The notes under the pieces: generated by a model
What the model was told of the DNA's origin: nothing
What the model saw: only the letters and a program-made list of their open reading frames with translations
Database searches by the model: none
Made by a program: the position numbers and the translations under genes
Shown here: positions 11,034 to 23,028 of the stretch, one piece after another
Layout of the letters: every line of letters starts with the position of its first letter
Numbering within the stretch: the first letter of the stretch is position 1
Assembly: GCA_037127255.1 (NCBI GenBank)
Contig: JBANSL010000008.1
Coordinates: forward strand, 41,553,373 to 41,617,372
Length of the DNA stretch: 64,000 nucleotides
Reading direction: 5' to 3'
DNA from: Persicaria tinctoria
Taxonomy: Eukaryota > Streptophyta > Magnoliopsida > Caryophyllales > Polygonaceae

Positions 11034-14000
11034 TATTGCCTACTGGAACGTTAGGGGGGTAAGGAAGCCGCTTTTGTGGCAAGAGCTAAATCAGCTTAGA
11101 CATTCTAACAACTTGGATATGATAGCACTCTCTGAAACAAAAACAGATGCTCCTCCAACTGATGCTCAACTAAGGATGGCTGGATTCCATAAGGTCATCA
11201 CCATCAGTTCAACTGGAAGGAAAGGTGGTCTCTGGTTGCTTATGAAAAACAAATTCATAGAGGTTAGTATTGTTCTTGATCAAGATCCTAGATTCATTTT
11301 GTTTAAATGCTCCATAGAAAACCATGACTTGCTAATTGCCTTTGTATATGCTCCCTCTGTAGAAAATGAAAAGGATTCATTCTGGGATCACTTCAAAAAC
11401 TCTATTACTAAATTCAATCTACTTATCATGATCATTGGTGACCTTAATGATATAGAAGCTGCAACTGATAAGGTTGGAGGGGTCAACCCCACTAGTTATA
11501 GATTCAGAAGACTTAGAACTATTAAAGAAGATCTTGATCTTCACACTCTCCCCTTTACTGGCTCTCCATTCACTTGGAGAAGAAGTTCTAATAATCAAAA
11601 CAATACATATGAAAGGCTAGATAGAATATTAGTTCATCAGCAAATCCTTACTTGGTTTCCAGATCTTTGTACTAAGCATCACTCCTTTGCAAAATCTGAT
11701 CACTGTCCAATTTCCCTTGAGCTTGGTATTAAGAGAAACAGAATTGGCTCCCCCTTTAGGTTTGAAATGGCCTAGACCTCAAATAAGATAATAGATTCTA
11801 TGATCAAGAATGTTTGGTCCTTCAAGTTAAAAGGTTCTTATGGTTATAAGTTTATGCAGAAACAAAGGCTTCTCAAAAGAAGAATCAAATCTTGGTGTAA
11901 AGCTCATCCCAACAACATTAATAAACAACTTTCTGAGATTGAAAATCGGATTAAATCTCTGCAAGATAAGTTGCCTTGGGGTTCTATCTCTTCAGCTGAA
12001 GAGCTCAAACTCAGCAGGCTTGAACATAAAAGATATAGACTCCTATAATACAACTATAATTTCTGGAAACAAAGAGCTAAGAGCAAACACTTACAATTAG
12101 GTGACAGAAACACAAAGTTCTTCCAAATCAGAGCTAGAATCAGGAATTTCAAAAGAACCACCAGATCCTTCACTACCAAAAATAATACCATTTTGACGGA
12201 TCAGGAGCTCATTCTTGATCATATTTCAACTGAAATGTCAGATCGTTTTATAGGGCAAAACCAAAAACATATCTCTCCGGATCAAGTTTGGAACATCCAA
12301 ACTCAGATCTCACATGCTGAAAATACTAATCTCATTGCCATTCCTTCGGATGCTGAGATCAAACTCATAGTTCAAAGCATGGCTCAAGATAAAACATCGG
12401 GGCCTGATGGTTTCCCTCCAGAATTCTATACCAAATACTGGAATATAATTGGCTATTCCTTCTGTAAAGTAATCAAAGCCTTTTTCCACTCTGGTCAGAT
12501 GCTATCTGATATAAATCAAACCTTCATCGCTTTAATCCTAAAAACGGATAATCCATCTACTATTAATCACTGTCGACCTATTAGCCTATGTAACACTGTT
12601 TATAAGGTTATTTACAAGATCTTGGCAAATCGCCTTAAGAAAATACTTCCTAAACTCATAAACCCTTTTCAAGGAGCCTTTGTGGAAGGCAGATCGATAA
12701 GAGATAATACTCTAATAGCCCATGAAATTTTCCATTCCTTTCACAACCGGAAAGGTAAACAAGGATGGATGGCCTTAAAGCTAGACATGGAAAAGGCTTA
12801 TGACAAGATAAATTGGTCCTATATTCAAGCAGTCCTGATTCGGTTTGGCTTTCACCAAACCTGGATCAACTGGGTCATGAAATGCATAACAACTACCACC
12901 TTCTCTGTCTTAGTTAATAATACACCGGGGCCAACTTTCAAACCAAACAGGGGTATACGACAAGGTGATCCTCTTGCTCCTTACCTCTTTGTTCTTGTTA
13001 TGGAGGGATTATCCCGTGAACTCCATAAGGAGGCCTTACTTGATGATGCTCTAATAGGTTTCAGGTTCAAAAAGTTTGGTACCCCCATTCCTTTTCTAAC
13101 TTTTGCGGATGACATAATTATTTTCTCAAAAGCAGCACATACTAGCCTGAACACGATCCAGAACATTATAAATGGATTTTCTAACCTTTCTGGTTTGACA
13201 ATAAACTATAATAAAAGTTCTTTACAATGCTCAAAAAATGTAAATCCTAATCTTGCAAGGGATCTATCCACCCATATGGGTATCCCCATTGCAAAAAGCA
13301 TGGAAAAATATCTGGGTATTCCTATTGTTAGTGGTCGAATTAAAAATTGTGTCTTCAATGAAGCTGTGGATAACCTAAGGAAACAACTAACAAAATGGAA
13401 ATCATCTAGTCTCTCACAAGCTGGACGAGCTGTTCTTATTCAATCAAATTTAAGCTCGAAGACCAATTATCTTATGCAGAATTTTCTACTTCCAAAAGGA
13501 ATTCTAAACCAAATTGATCAAATAAACAGAAACTTCTTTTGGAACAAATCTTCAACCGATAGGTATATCCCCCTTATTGGTTGGGATCAAATTTGCAAGC
13601 CTAAGTCACAAGGAGGAATGGGGCTCAGAAAAGCGGAAGACCTTAACAGTTGTCTCCAAATGAAACTTTTATGGAAACTTTACAACAATGATAGCAATCC
13701 TTGGGTGACTATCATCAAGGAAAAATATCTAAACCAAACCAGTATCAAAGACTTTAGCAGACAGAACACTTCTTGGCAATTTGCCAGACTCCTATCCCTT
13801 AGGGAAACTTTTGAAAAAGGCATTCTATGGTCAATAGGCGATGGTTCTAAAATTAATGTTTTGAATGATCCTTGGATCCCGGGAACAAACCTGTCCCAGT
13901 TTGTGGTAAATAATGAATGCACCCTAAATGTTAAGGATCTTATAACTAATTCGAAAACCTGGGATGAGGACTACCTACGACAACTGCTCCCTACTAATAT

Positions 14001-15111
14001 TATTCAAAAAATCCTTTTGATAAGAATCCCGCTACATCAATCCCATGACAAATTAATCTGGACTCCGGAGATCAATGGAGAATTCACCACTAAATCAGCT
14101 AGGAAACTACTCCCTAACAACACCACTGGTCCGGACAGGTATAGATGGATTTGGAAGCTGCCTCTACCACCAAGGACTAAAAACTTTCTGTGGAAACTTG
14201 CGATTGATGGACTTCCAACGGCAGCTCGACTAAACAGGTATTTCAACAGAGTCCCGAGTCAATGCTCTCTATGCAACCAAGATGAAGAAGATGCCACCTA
14301 CCTCTTCACAAAATGCAACTTCACTAGAGAAATCATTGCTCTCTTTGAGCAAAATACTGGTATGTTCTTCCCCGAACTAAATAATGTTACCTCCTTACAC
14401 ACTGAGCTGGATTCTCTTAACTTGGCTAACAATAATTTCGAAGAGCTTATATGTATTTGGCACTCCATTTCGGAAACTAGGAATGAGCTGATTTTTAAGC
14501 TCAAACAACCACCAGAGAGAATCTTTATTGTAAGGAAGATTATTCAAACTCTTCATGATTGGAGGGAAGGATTAGGTCGTCCAAAGAAGGCCAAAAGTAT
14601 TCAAAATAGAAGGAACACGGCTAAATGGAGGAGGCCTCCTAGTGCTATCTACAAGATTAATGTAGATGGTTCTGTTAAACTTTCTGGTAAGTGCCAGATA
14701 GGGGGAATCATTAGGGATTCCGAATGTCGTATTATTGATGTCTTTTTCAAGGAAATAGGTGATTGTTCAATCATCCAAACGGAGGCAAAAGCTGTCCTGC
14801 TAGGATTAAAGAGAGCTAAGGAATTGGGATTAATGAAGATCATGCTGGAAAGTGATAACCAAGTCTTGGTTAAGTCAATAGCGAAGCAAAGGAGTCTGAG
14901 CTGGGAATTCATGAGGCAAGTAGAGGAAATCTCTATCATTCTATCCGAGTTTGAGTCCGCTGAGGTGCATCATAATTACAGAGAAGCTAACATGTCAGCA
15001 GATTATATTGCCAGGAATGGTATTATCTGTAATTTAGGTTCTATCCCCTATCATAGGGAGCTTTGTAACATCGTCCTTAGGGATGATCCAGGAGTAGTGC
15101 TACTGTTTTAG
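11026..15111 (+). pseudogene. LINE-1 ORF2: endonuclease/reverse transcriptase/RNase H (two nonsense codons)
   Basis: 1,361 codons in one frame, starting ATG ATT AAT with YWNVRG. The APE-type endonuclease shows SETKTD, IGDLND and SDHCPIS (residues 35-235). Reverse transcriptase spans about 440-720 with TSGPDGFPPEFY, PISLCN, KLDMEKAYDKI, GIRQGDPLAPYLF and the catalytic FADD. Next are the NRNFFWNKS region, zf-RVT (WIWKLPLPPRTKNFLWKL, C..C..C), and RNase H near the end (INVDGSVK, TEAKAVL, ESDNQ, YREANMSADYIAR). Together these would nick the target and copy the element RNA (target-primed reverse transcription). Only two defects are visible: TAG at 11,773, where LINE-2 has tryptophan, and TAA at 12,046. 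Both look like single transitions. Homology is very secure. Confidence 0.93.
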
Positions 15112-15158
15112 TGGCAGCTCCGACTGTTTGCCTACTGTAAAAAAAAAGTAAAAAAAAA

Positions 15159-15174
15159 AACATCACTTTATTTT
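15159..15174. repeat. Right target-site duplication of LINE-1
   Basis: Exact copy of 8886-8901, followed by the remainder of CACTA-1. Confidence 0.93.
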
Positions 15175-15489
15175 ATTTTGATGCTAAAAACCTATTTAAC
15201 ATGGCAGGTTTTTTTGACTGATTTAAATGACCCGATGTTAAATATCATAATTCTGTTTTGGTATGGTTCTTCACTCTAGTGAGGGTGTACGATCTCAGAG
15301 GGCCTCGTGTGGCATTAATGGTGGCTTTGTAGAGGTATGATGATGGTTTGTGTTGGTTTCTCTTTCTTCTACTGATCGTCTATATATGGAGGTTCCGATG
15401 GTGTATCTGCCATCGTCTCCACTCTTTCTCATCTCATCATACTTACAATCTTTGTCTCTGTGTTTGGGTATACTGCTGGTTTCGGAGCT

Positions 15490-16290
15490 ATGGCCTCCAA
15501 CTTGAAAGACAAGGGGAAACAAATCCTTATTGAGGAGCCTCCTCGTCGCAGCACTGATTCATCGGCTACTGGGGAAAAGCTGAAGTGTCTGCTTCGAAAA
15601 ACCTATCCAAATGATGACCAGGTCCTCAGGATATGGGTGCAAACTCGACAATCAAATCTCTGCGTAGAAAGGGCAAGATCCCTTTTAACATAGAGCAATA
15701 CAAAGCTCGCCTTGTGGGTGTGCGTGAGAACATTCTCACTCTGAAGAACACAACTCTGTATGCTACGATTATTGGAGATCCCTTGGAGCTCAAGGAAATT
15801 AGAAAGAAAATCAAGTTTGGCAAGAGGTTCCTGGTGGGGAGCTTCTAGGTCATACCCATGGCAAACAATTGGTTCGAGCTCAAGTTTAGTCTACCGGAAG
15901 ACAAGGAACGAGTGTGGAGTGGCAGGCCCTTTCACATCCAAAGCCAGCTTCTACTACTTAAGCCATGGCGTTAGGGATTTGATCCCGCTAATGAGCCATT
16001 GACCACTCTTGATATGTGGATTCATATCCCTAGGCTATCTGCTGAGTATATTAGTGAAGAGGTGCTCACTTCGATTGTTGAGGAAAACAGCTTTGGCAAG
16101 GTTCTTAAGTTGGATGCCTTTACTTCTAAAGGTAAGCAAGTGTGTTACCCATGGATTTGCATCAATGTCGATATCACCCGTATCCCTAGCAAGAGTGTAT
16201 TGGGGCCAAATGAAGAGGATCAACTGATCGAATATCATGTGTTCTTCGAGGAGTTTCCAGAGGGATGTGGGAGCTGTGGCAAGCTAGATC
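15490..16290 (+). pseudogene. LINE-3 ORF1 (DUF4283-type), frameshifted
   Basis: Begins MASNLKDKGKQIL at the ATG 15,490. After frameshifts it continues with SIKSLRRKGKIPFNI-like sequence (15,640-15,840), WFELKFSLPEDKERVWSGRPF (15,870-15,935), then WIHIPRLSAEYISEEVL and PWICINVDITR (16,015-16,190), ending EEFPEGCGSCGKLDH. This is the DUF4283 layout of plant L1 ORF1 proteins, which bind the element RNA. The final Cys/His cluster is a decayed CCHC knuckle. At least three frame changes make it inactive. Confidence 0.75.
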
Positions 16291-18658
16291 ATTTCTTCCT
16301 GTCCCTTGCGGAAACAAAAACTGATCAAATCCATGGCTCATCACTGTGGAGGGGGTACAGGATTTGATAATGTAATATGGTCTCCGACTATCGGAAAATC
16401 TGGTGGGTTGGGACTGCTTTGGAAAGAAAATTCACTTCAATAAGAAATTGTTGACATTGTTCTACAAATGCCTAGAGTTATCACAATTAAATACACAAAT
16501 AACTTGGATCAGTTTAGCTGTTTTATTTGGTTCATCTATGCCTCCCCTAATGATTCTGATAAGGATCCCTTTTGGGCTTGGATCACGGATGTCATAAACC
16601 ATGAAGCCCTTCCTTGTATTGTGATAGGGGATCTAAATGAGATCGGATGCTTCTCGGAAAAAGAAGGTGGCGTGATCACTCATCCGGGGCGACTATCCCG
16701 ACTAACTAATTTCAAAAACGATTATTCACTGCTTGAAATCCCTGCGTGGAGTAATTTCTTTAGCTGGCGGAAGAAACAGATAGACGAGGATAACATCAAA
16801 GAAACGTTCGATCGGGTTTTCGTCCATCACGCAATCATACAACAATTCCCTTTACTGTTAACTAAAAATGGGGCCTTTTCTTTATCTGATCATTGTCCTA
16901 TATCAATCGATTTAGACACTAACGTGCGATTTAAACCCCCCACCCTTTAAATTTGAGAACATTTAAAGAGTGGAATAAAAGCACATTTGGAAACATTTTC
17001 AGGCAGTTACATGTGGTGAAAGACTAGCTACTACATATTCAACAAAATCCATCCAACTAACAACACCTACGAACTAAAAATAAGGAAAAGAAATTAATTA
17101 TTAAAGAGGAAAAACTTCTATTATTTCAGAAAAACTTTTGGAACCAATTACGAGCAAAAACAAAACATATCAAACTAGCTTACTCGAATACAGGCTATTT
17201 CCATCGAATAGCTTTTGGAAAAAGGAATAGAAAGTTGATTAAACAAATCACCATTGTTGAGGGAACTTAGATAATAGGGGATATAAATGTCAGCAATGAA
17301 ATCAGAAATGATTTCCAGGGACGGTTTCATAGACAACCGATAAACAAGGATCTATTAAATAAATATCTACAGTTGATCAGTACTGAAATAACTATGGAGG
17401 ATAACAATATGCTAATTTCAGTCCCATCTAATGGGGAAATTAAAAACACGGTTTTCGGTCTTGGCGAGAATAAAGCCCCGGGGTCGGATGGAATGACATC
17501 GGAATTCTATAAGTCTTATTGGAAAATTGTTGGCCCTTCTATCATTAGAGCCATTGAAAACATCTTTATATCAGGCAAGATTCTAAGGCAAATCAACCAT
17601 AATTTCATTGCGCTTCTTCCTAAATGCGATAATCCACCAACTACTGCTCACTATAGACCAATAAGCTTATGCTCTACCATATGCAAAGTCATTTCGAAAA
17701 TTTTAACTGAGCAGCTTAAACTGGTCATGGGTAAACTAATCAATCCTCTTCAAGGTGCTTTTGTGTCTGATAGGGCAATACAAGACAATGTTCTAATTGC
17801 ACATGAAATCTTCCACTCCTTCAAATCCATAAGGGGTAAGGAGGGGTGGATTGCGATGAAATTAGATATGGAGAAAGCATATGATCGTGTGGATTGAGAA
17901 TTCACGGAAGTAGTGCTCATGAAATTCGGGTTTCATCCCACCTTTGTTAAATGGATACAAGAATGCATCTCTACTGTATCCTTTTCGATACTAGTAAACA
18001 ATGGACCAACAGAACTGTTCCTCCCTACACGAGGTATTCACCAATGAGATCCTTTATCCCCTTTTCTTTTCATTCTGGGGGCATAAATTCTTGCTCGCCG
18101 CTTGCCCTTGAGGCGGATGCTCCAGGACATAATATTGGGTTTACCTTTGGCAGAAGTGACCCCACAATATCGTTCTTAGCTTTTGATGATGATATTCTGG
18201 TGTTTACAAAAGAAAGCACTACGGCCTGTCAAAGGGCAAAAAATATCCTCGAAGAGTATTGTCAAATATCAGGACAAAAAGTTAACTATCATAAGTCTGC
18301 CTTCCAGAGTTCCAAGTAACGACTGGTATGGCCCGTTCACGCATCTCCGACCTAGAGGGTGCACTGGGTGTCTCCCATGTGAAATCCTTGGAAGAATATC
18401 TTGGGTGCCCTATTATAAATGATAAGGTTAACAAGGATACATTTAAGGACATTGTGTGTCATTCCAAGGAACAACTAAGCAAATGGATGGCTGATGAGCT
18501 CTCCCAACAAGGTATGACGATCCTTATAGGTTCCAACCTATCTGCTAGACCCCTATATACAATGCAGAATTTTATGTTACCATCAACGATTAACAAATAA
18601 TTAGAATAGATAAACCACCAGTTTTTATGGAATAAAGACATCTAACATAAACCACTTA
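16290..18658 (+). pseudogene. LINE-3 ORF2, 5' part (endonuclease and reverse transcriptase)
   Basis: Starts within LAETKTD (16,300), the endonuclease glutamate motif. Continues with IGDLNEIG, FSWRKKQ and SDHCPISID (16,620-16,910), then RT from about 17,373: ENKAPGSDGMTSEFY, RPISLCSTICKVISKIL, LDMEKAYDRVD, and a decayed catalytic region near 18,180 read as FDDDILVFT in place of FADD. Stop codons (for example TGA at 17,895) and frameshifts interrupt it. The frame is cut at 18,658 by CACTA-2 and resumes at 23,029. Confidence 0.85.
18656..18658. repeat. Left TTA target duplication of CACTA-2
   Basis: TTA, repeated at 23,029-23,031; removing one copy restores the LINE-3 reading HKPLISW. Confidence 0.85.
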
Positions 18659-18889
18659 CACTAGTACAGATTTAACGTTTATCAGGACAAAATTATCGGG
18701 AGTTTTAAAAACCTCCTGAAAGAGAATTTTCGCACAGGGATTTTTATAAAAACTCTTGATAGAAGTGTATTTCTTTTTTTTAATTAAAAATCGGATATAC
18801 TCTATCAGGAGTCAATATTTAACCCACTAGAAAGGTTAGTTTCTCTCAGGAGGTTTTTAATAATGTCCCGATATATATTGTAAAATAAT

Positions 18890-20593
18890 TTCCGGTTCTT
18901 TCTCGACTTAGAAAAATCCGAAAGAAAACCCTAAAACTGATCGTGTACTCGAGATAGCTCTTGGAGGTTGATCAATGTCAATCGATGCTTGAAGAGGACG
19001 ATCGGTGGTGACAATCTCGAAATTGGACCGTCAATTGCGGAGGAGGCTCGACGGTTTTGTTGTTCGCATCACCAGGGCTCGGCGATTTTGCTGTTCGTCG
19101 ACTTAAGTTCTCTGGCCGTGAAAGGTTTCGTCGTTCGAGCTCTTCACCCACAACAGTTGTGGTACGTGTTCCTCTTCACCCCTATTTTTATTCATTGTAT
19201 TTTCCATCATCCCGTTGTCTTCGATTCGCACTCGTCTTGTTCGATTGTGCTGCTGTTCGGTTTTTTCAATTCACCTCTGATCATGTCTTCGTTTTGTCCT
19301 CCTGCTGCTGTTAGTGTGCTACTGTCTTATTCGTTTATTCTGATTGTTGTTTCGGCCTCCTGTCTTTTTCACATCAGGCAAAGGATTATCGCTCCCCTTC
19401 GTTTCGGTCTCATGTGATGTGCGATTTGCTGCTGTCGATCTGCTGCACTCGAGATAGCTCTTGTCGATCTACTGCACTCGAGATAGCTCTTGTCGATCTG
19501 CTGTTGCTATGCTGTGCGATTTTCCTGATGTGCATTTGAACCTGTTGCTGCTGTTTCGGCCTCATGTAGCTGTTATTCCCCTTCGTTTCTGCCTCCTGTG
19601 CGATTGTCGATCCGTTGATGATGTGCTGTGGGATTTTGCTGCTGTGTAATTGAACATGTTGCTGCTGTTTCAGCCTCCTGTTGCTACTATTCGATTGAAC
19701 CTGTTGTTGTTCTCGCACTTGATTGAGGTTGGTATCTCTTGCTTAATTTTTCAAATTAATTTTCTGAATTGAAATTTCTATTATGCCAAAGTCAATTTGA
19801 AGCATAATTTACAAGTGGAGTTCTATTCTAAGTATAATATGAGTTTGCTCAACAAAATTTATGCAAGTTATTGAAATAAACTTTAGATGGTGTGAACTAA
19901 GAGAACAAAGTGTGAAGTTAGGATGTCACTTTTTATAGTTTCTAGATAGAAACTTGAGAGAGCTTCTATGACTGTTGCGTTGTGTAGATTGCTTTTGTCT
20001 GCTATGTTTGGTTTTTTGGTTTCATTGAATATTTGTTTGTTTATGTGTTTGTTTCCTTAATTCATTGAATACTTTCATGATTTATGAGTTTAGAACAAAA
20101 TGCATCTAGTAGCTTAGAAAGGGATGATTGAACCTCTGACACGCTAAGTTCTAGTGAAGTTCTAATGTAGTGATGCTAAAGAACCGCTATATCCATCATG
20201 CTCAAAGTTTAAGAAATTGTCTTCTATTTTATAACTTTATAATCTTAAAGCATCTCATGGCTGGAGTGATAGGAGTTTTACAGCTGAGTATAACTTCACT
20301 GATAGGCCTCCTGTCTTGTTCGTTTACTGTGCTGCTGTTTTTTTTTCAATTCGCCTCCTGTTTGCAGCTTGTTTGCCATCATTCTGATTGGTGTTCGCGT
20401 GTTGTGGTGCTGATTGAATATGTTGTTGCTGTTCGATTGAACATGTGTGCTGCTATGCGATTGTGCAGCTTGGGCATTGGATGAACTTCATGCAAGTTGT
20501 CGTAAGCATCACACCGAAAGTCGTACTTTTATATGCACATAAATATATATTCTAAACTTCTGTAATTGATGATTTTGCTTCTTTTTTTTTCAG
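18890..20593. other. CACTA-2 interior of unknown origin with short direct repeats
   Basis: The unit CTGCACTCGAGATAGCTCTT occurs at 19,443 and 19,473. TGTTGCTGCTGTTTC plus a nearby GCCTCCTGT-like phrase recurs near 19,540, 19,655 and, more loosely, 20,300-20,420. Open frames here are byproducts of the repeats. It could be a captured promoter or 5' leader of the EXO70 donor, but nothing shows this. Confidence 0.35.
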
Positions 20594-22370
20594 GTCAAAC
20601 TTCTCTTTATTGCTGAAAGAAAAATTTGTAATCAAGTGTTTGAAAGCATTGATTCATTGAGGGATCAATGCTTTGTTGAAGTCAGTGAAATCAGTTTTCA
20701 ACTGCTGCTCAGTTTTGGTGATGCTATTACCAGGAGCAAGAGATCCCCTGAAAAGCTTGTTGGTCTTCTTTAAATGTATTAAACAATGAGAGAGCTGCAT
20801 TCAGAGGTAAAAGTTTGTCTAGATAAATGATCAACTTAATACCCTTCTCGAGTTTATCTACCTTGTTCTTCAAAAGAATAGTGTAGTTTACCCTATATGG
20901 ATACATGTGCTGCCAACTAAATTGATACCACAAGAGTTATTGCCACGCAGGATTATGTAGTTAGTCTATCTATATTAGTTATATCATTCTAGAATCAGAA
21001 GATGACAATTTTTCTGTTTGTTAAATCATCGAATGCAATAATATTGTTCTATTCTATAAATAGTTGGAATATCTCATCACTAGTGAACAACTTGATTTTC
21101 CTTTCTGTTTTAAAGCGAATAAGTGGACTGAATTTAATCTTTCTTCTCGTGGTAGATTCAAACAGTTTTTTGCGGTGGTCCTTGTACTGGCATGCGGAAA
21201 GCTACTTCTGGCTTCACAAAACGTCTTGCTGACACTGCCTTAGAAACTTTTGACTGTTTTGAAGAGGTAATTGAGAAAAATGCAAGCAGAACTTCAAACG
21301 CTGATGGAACTGTTCATCTGCTAACAAGCTACGTAATTAATTACTTGAAGTTGTTGCTTGAGTAAATTTATTTCCTACTCTGAAGCCTTTATTAGTTCAA
21401 ACTATGTTCCTTGGTCTTGGAGTTTTGTCAATTTTTTCTATTAACTTTTTAACTGGAATCAATGTATTGTGTTGTGATTAATAGTTACCGTATAACCTTG
21501 GAAGAACTTTTCAAGGAGTTCGAAAGGGGAGAAAAGTCAAATCCAGATTCGGGTTCCGTGACCATGCGGATAATGCAGGCCCTCCAAAACAATATCGATG
21601 CAAAGTCCAAGCAGTATAAAGACCCTGCTTTGACTCAAATATTCCTTATGAACAATATCCACTATATTGTGAGATCTGTTCGTAGGTAATTCGCCGCTTA
21701 CCCTTTCGCTGAATATTTCTCTTCTTTTAGGATGTGTTCTTATACTCCCATGTGCTCTTACTTTCAGGTCTGAAGCCAAATTTTTTTTAGTGATGATGGG
21801 GTGCCAGAGAAAGAGAAGGGTAGTACAACAACATGCAAATCAGTATAAAAGAATTGCATAGGCTAAGGTACCTTCGGAAACTCAACTCCTAAAAATATGT
21901 TTTTCTTTGCTGACGAATATGGATTTCAAAATGATCTCTAATTGGTCTGTCACATCATGTGAATGCACATAGAGACCAAAAGCTTAGACGAAAAGATGTT
22001 TCTTGTATGCAAGCAAGCCAACCTAATGCTTTATGCTATGATTGAACTGAAGAATGTCTCTCGTATGTATGTCGGTGCAGATTTTGCAGTCTCCCTGCTC
22101 AGGGCTTGACTTCTAGCACAGGTGGAGGAAGTCTTGTTGGCTCAGTTCCGGGTGATGGTGGAAACAGCAGTGGAGCCTCAAGATCATCAATCAAAGAAAG
22201 GTTGTGTTTTAGACTCCATTGCTGCTACTAGTTTTAAGGTTGTGAATTCATGATATGCTTCTCACACTGCGCCAACAGGTTCAAAGGATTCAACATGATG
22301 TTTGAGGAGCTTCATCAGCGGCACTCCCAGTGGACTGTGCCTGATACTGAATTGTGCAAGTCTCTGATAC
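20594..22370 (+). pseudogene. EXO70A1: Captured EXO70A1 (exocyst subunit) gene fragment
   Basis: Exons in order match plant EXO70A1, the exocyst subunit that helps tether secretory vesicles to the plasma membrane. 20,594-20,800: VKLLFIAERKICNQVFESID, DAITRSKRSPEKL, MRELHSE. 21,157-21,365: TKRLADTALETFDCFEE and DGTVHLLTSYVINYLK. 21,495-21,688: SVTMRIMQALQNNIDAKSKQ, then QIFLMNNIHYIVRSVRR. 21,769-21,869: RRVVQQHANQYKRIA. 22,081-22,200: GLTSSTGGGSL to GNSSGASRSSIKER. 22,279-22,357: MMFEELHQRHSQWTVPDTEL. Introns with GT/AG borders remain, so DNA, not mRNA, was captured. Stops (in LVGLL*MY and KRIA*AK) and a frameshift in the ILQS exon disable it. Both protein ends are missing. It lies wholly inside CACTA-2. 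Confidence 0.9.
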
Positions 22371-23028
22371 ACACTTAGGAAATATCTTTTATTAGTGATT
22401 TACATTAGTGCATATTATCTAGACGTTTTTTGTTTCCCACTATGACAATAGTTGAAATTTTAGAAATTTATGTCTAGCTAGAGATTTGAAAGCTAGTAGT
22501 AGTGGTCTACTTCGGTTCGTGATAACATTGCTTTTGTGATGATTAGATTTTGAAATGAAGAACGATTTTGAAGGGTCTTATTTTTCCTGGTTATGGTAGC
22601 AACTATTTTTAATTTCGCATGACAGGTTTTAAATAAAAACAGACATGACAGGTTATGGTAGCAGCAAAATTATAATCGATATTTTAAAATAAAAAACAGA
22701 CATGTCTCGGCGGTTTTTATAAAAACTCCTGAGAAAGTTTAAAAATTAGGTGGGTAAATGATTACACTTTCTCAGGAGTTTTTCTTAAAAAACCGCCGAC
22801 ATATTCTTTCAGGAGTTTTTAAAAACTCCCGCAACATGTGTGCTTGGGGCTGGTTGGGATACAGGGTCTCTCGGAAGTTTTTTTAAAAACTCCTGACCGA
22901 ACGTTTTTTCTCGGGAGTTTTTATAAAACCTCTGAGAGATATCTGTCAGGAGAGCGAATAAAAGGAGGCCAAAAACACCCGACCGTTTCATTAAAAAAAC
23001 CCCGACATACGTTAAATCTGTACTAGTG

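Larger units (their letters stand above)
8902..15158 (+). mobile_element. LINE-1: full-length L1-type retrotransposon
   Basis: Bounded by an exact 16-bp duplication. The 5' end carries GAACGCGCCCCTC, shared with LINE-2 near its own 5' end. The 3' end reads GCCTACTGT followed by A-rich tail, also like LINE-2. Two ORFs are present: ORF1 about 9012-11,033 and ORF2 11,026-15,111, overlapping by 8 nt. Each remains one continuous reading frame broken only by nonsense changes (three in ORF1, two in ORF2). At 6.26 kb it looks like a young full-length insertion into CACTA-1. Confidence 0.93.
6126..15260. mobile_element. CACTA-1: degenerate CACTA-like transposon, interrupted by LINE-1
   Basis: The left end near 6131 reads ACTAGAAATTT followed by TTTAACATCGGGT. 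The right end near 15,260, read in reverse complement, gives CAAAACAGAATTATG followed by TTTAACATCGGGT. These match the arrangement of plant CACTA termini (CACTACAGAAATTT plus ACATCGG subterminal motifs) with several substitutions. ACATC-type motifs recur at 6150-6445, 8845-8890 and 15,185-15,240. Inside are a Transposase_24-like fragment (7758-7958), a tRNA-like sequence and a decayed ALOG gene. Removing LINE-1 (8902-15,158) leaves about 2.9 kb. No full transposase remains. The boundaries and the single-element interpretation are inferred; no 3-bp duplication could be confirmed. Confidence 0.5.
18659..23028. mobile_element. CACTA-2: non-autonomous CACTA transposon carrying EXO70 exons
   Basis: The ends are a perfect 20-bp inverted repeat, CACTAGTACAGATTTAACGT, with a 3-bp TTA duplication, the hallmarks of CACTA (En/Spm) transposons. 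Subterminal regions (18,680-18,890 and 22,690-22,970) hold many copies, in both orientations, of a motif like CAGGAGTTTTTAAAAACTCC, the kind of repeat a CACTA transposase would bind. No transposase gene is present, so mobility would need an autonomous partner. The 3.8-kb interior carries a multi-exon, intron-containing piece of EXO70A1 (20,594-22,370), making this a Pack-CACTA. Total 4,370 bp. Perfect termini suggest recent insertion. Confidence 0.95.

Noticed and set aside
19410..19718. Glutamine-rich minus-strand ORF (102 aa)
   Set aside because: It is a byproduct of GCTGCTG-type direct repeats inside CACTA-2; no start context, domain or splice evidence.
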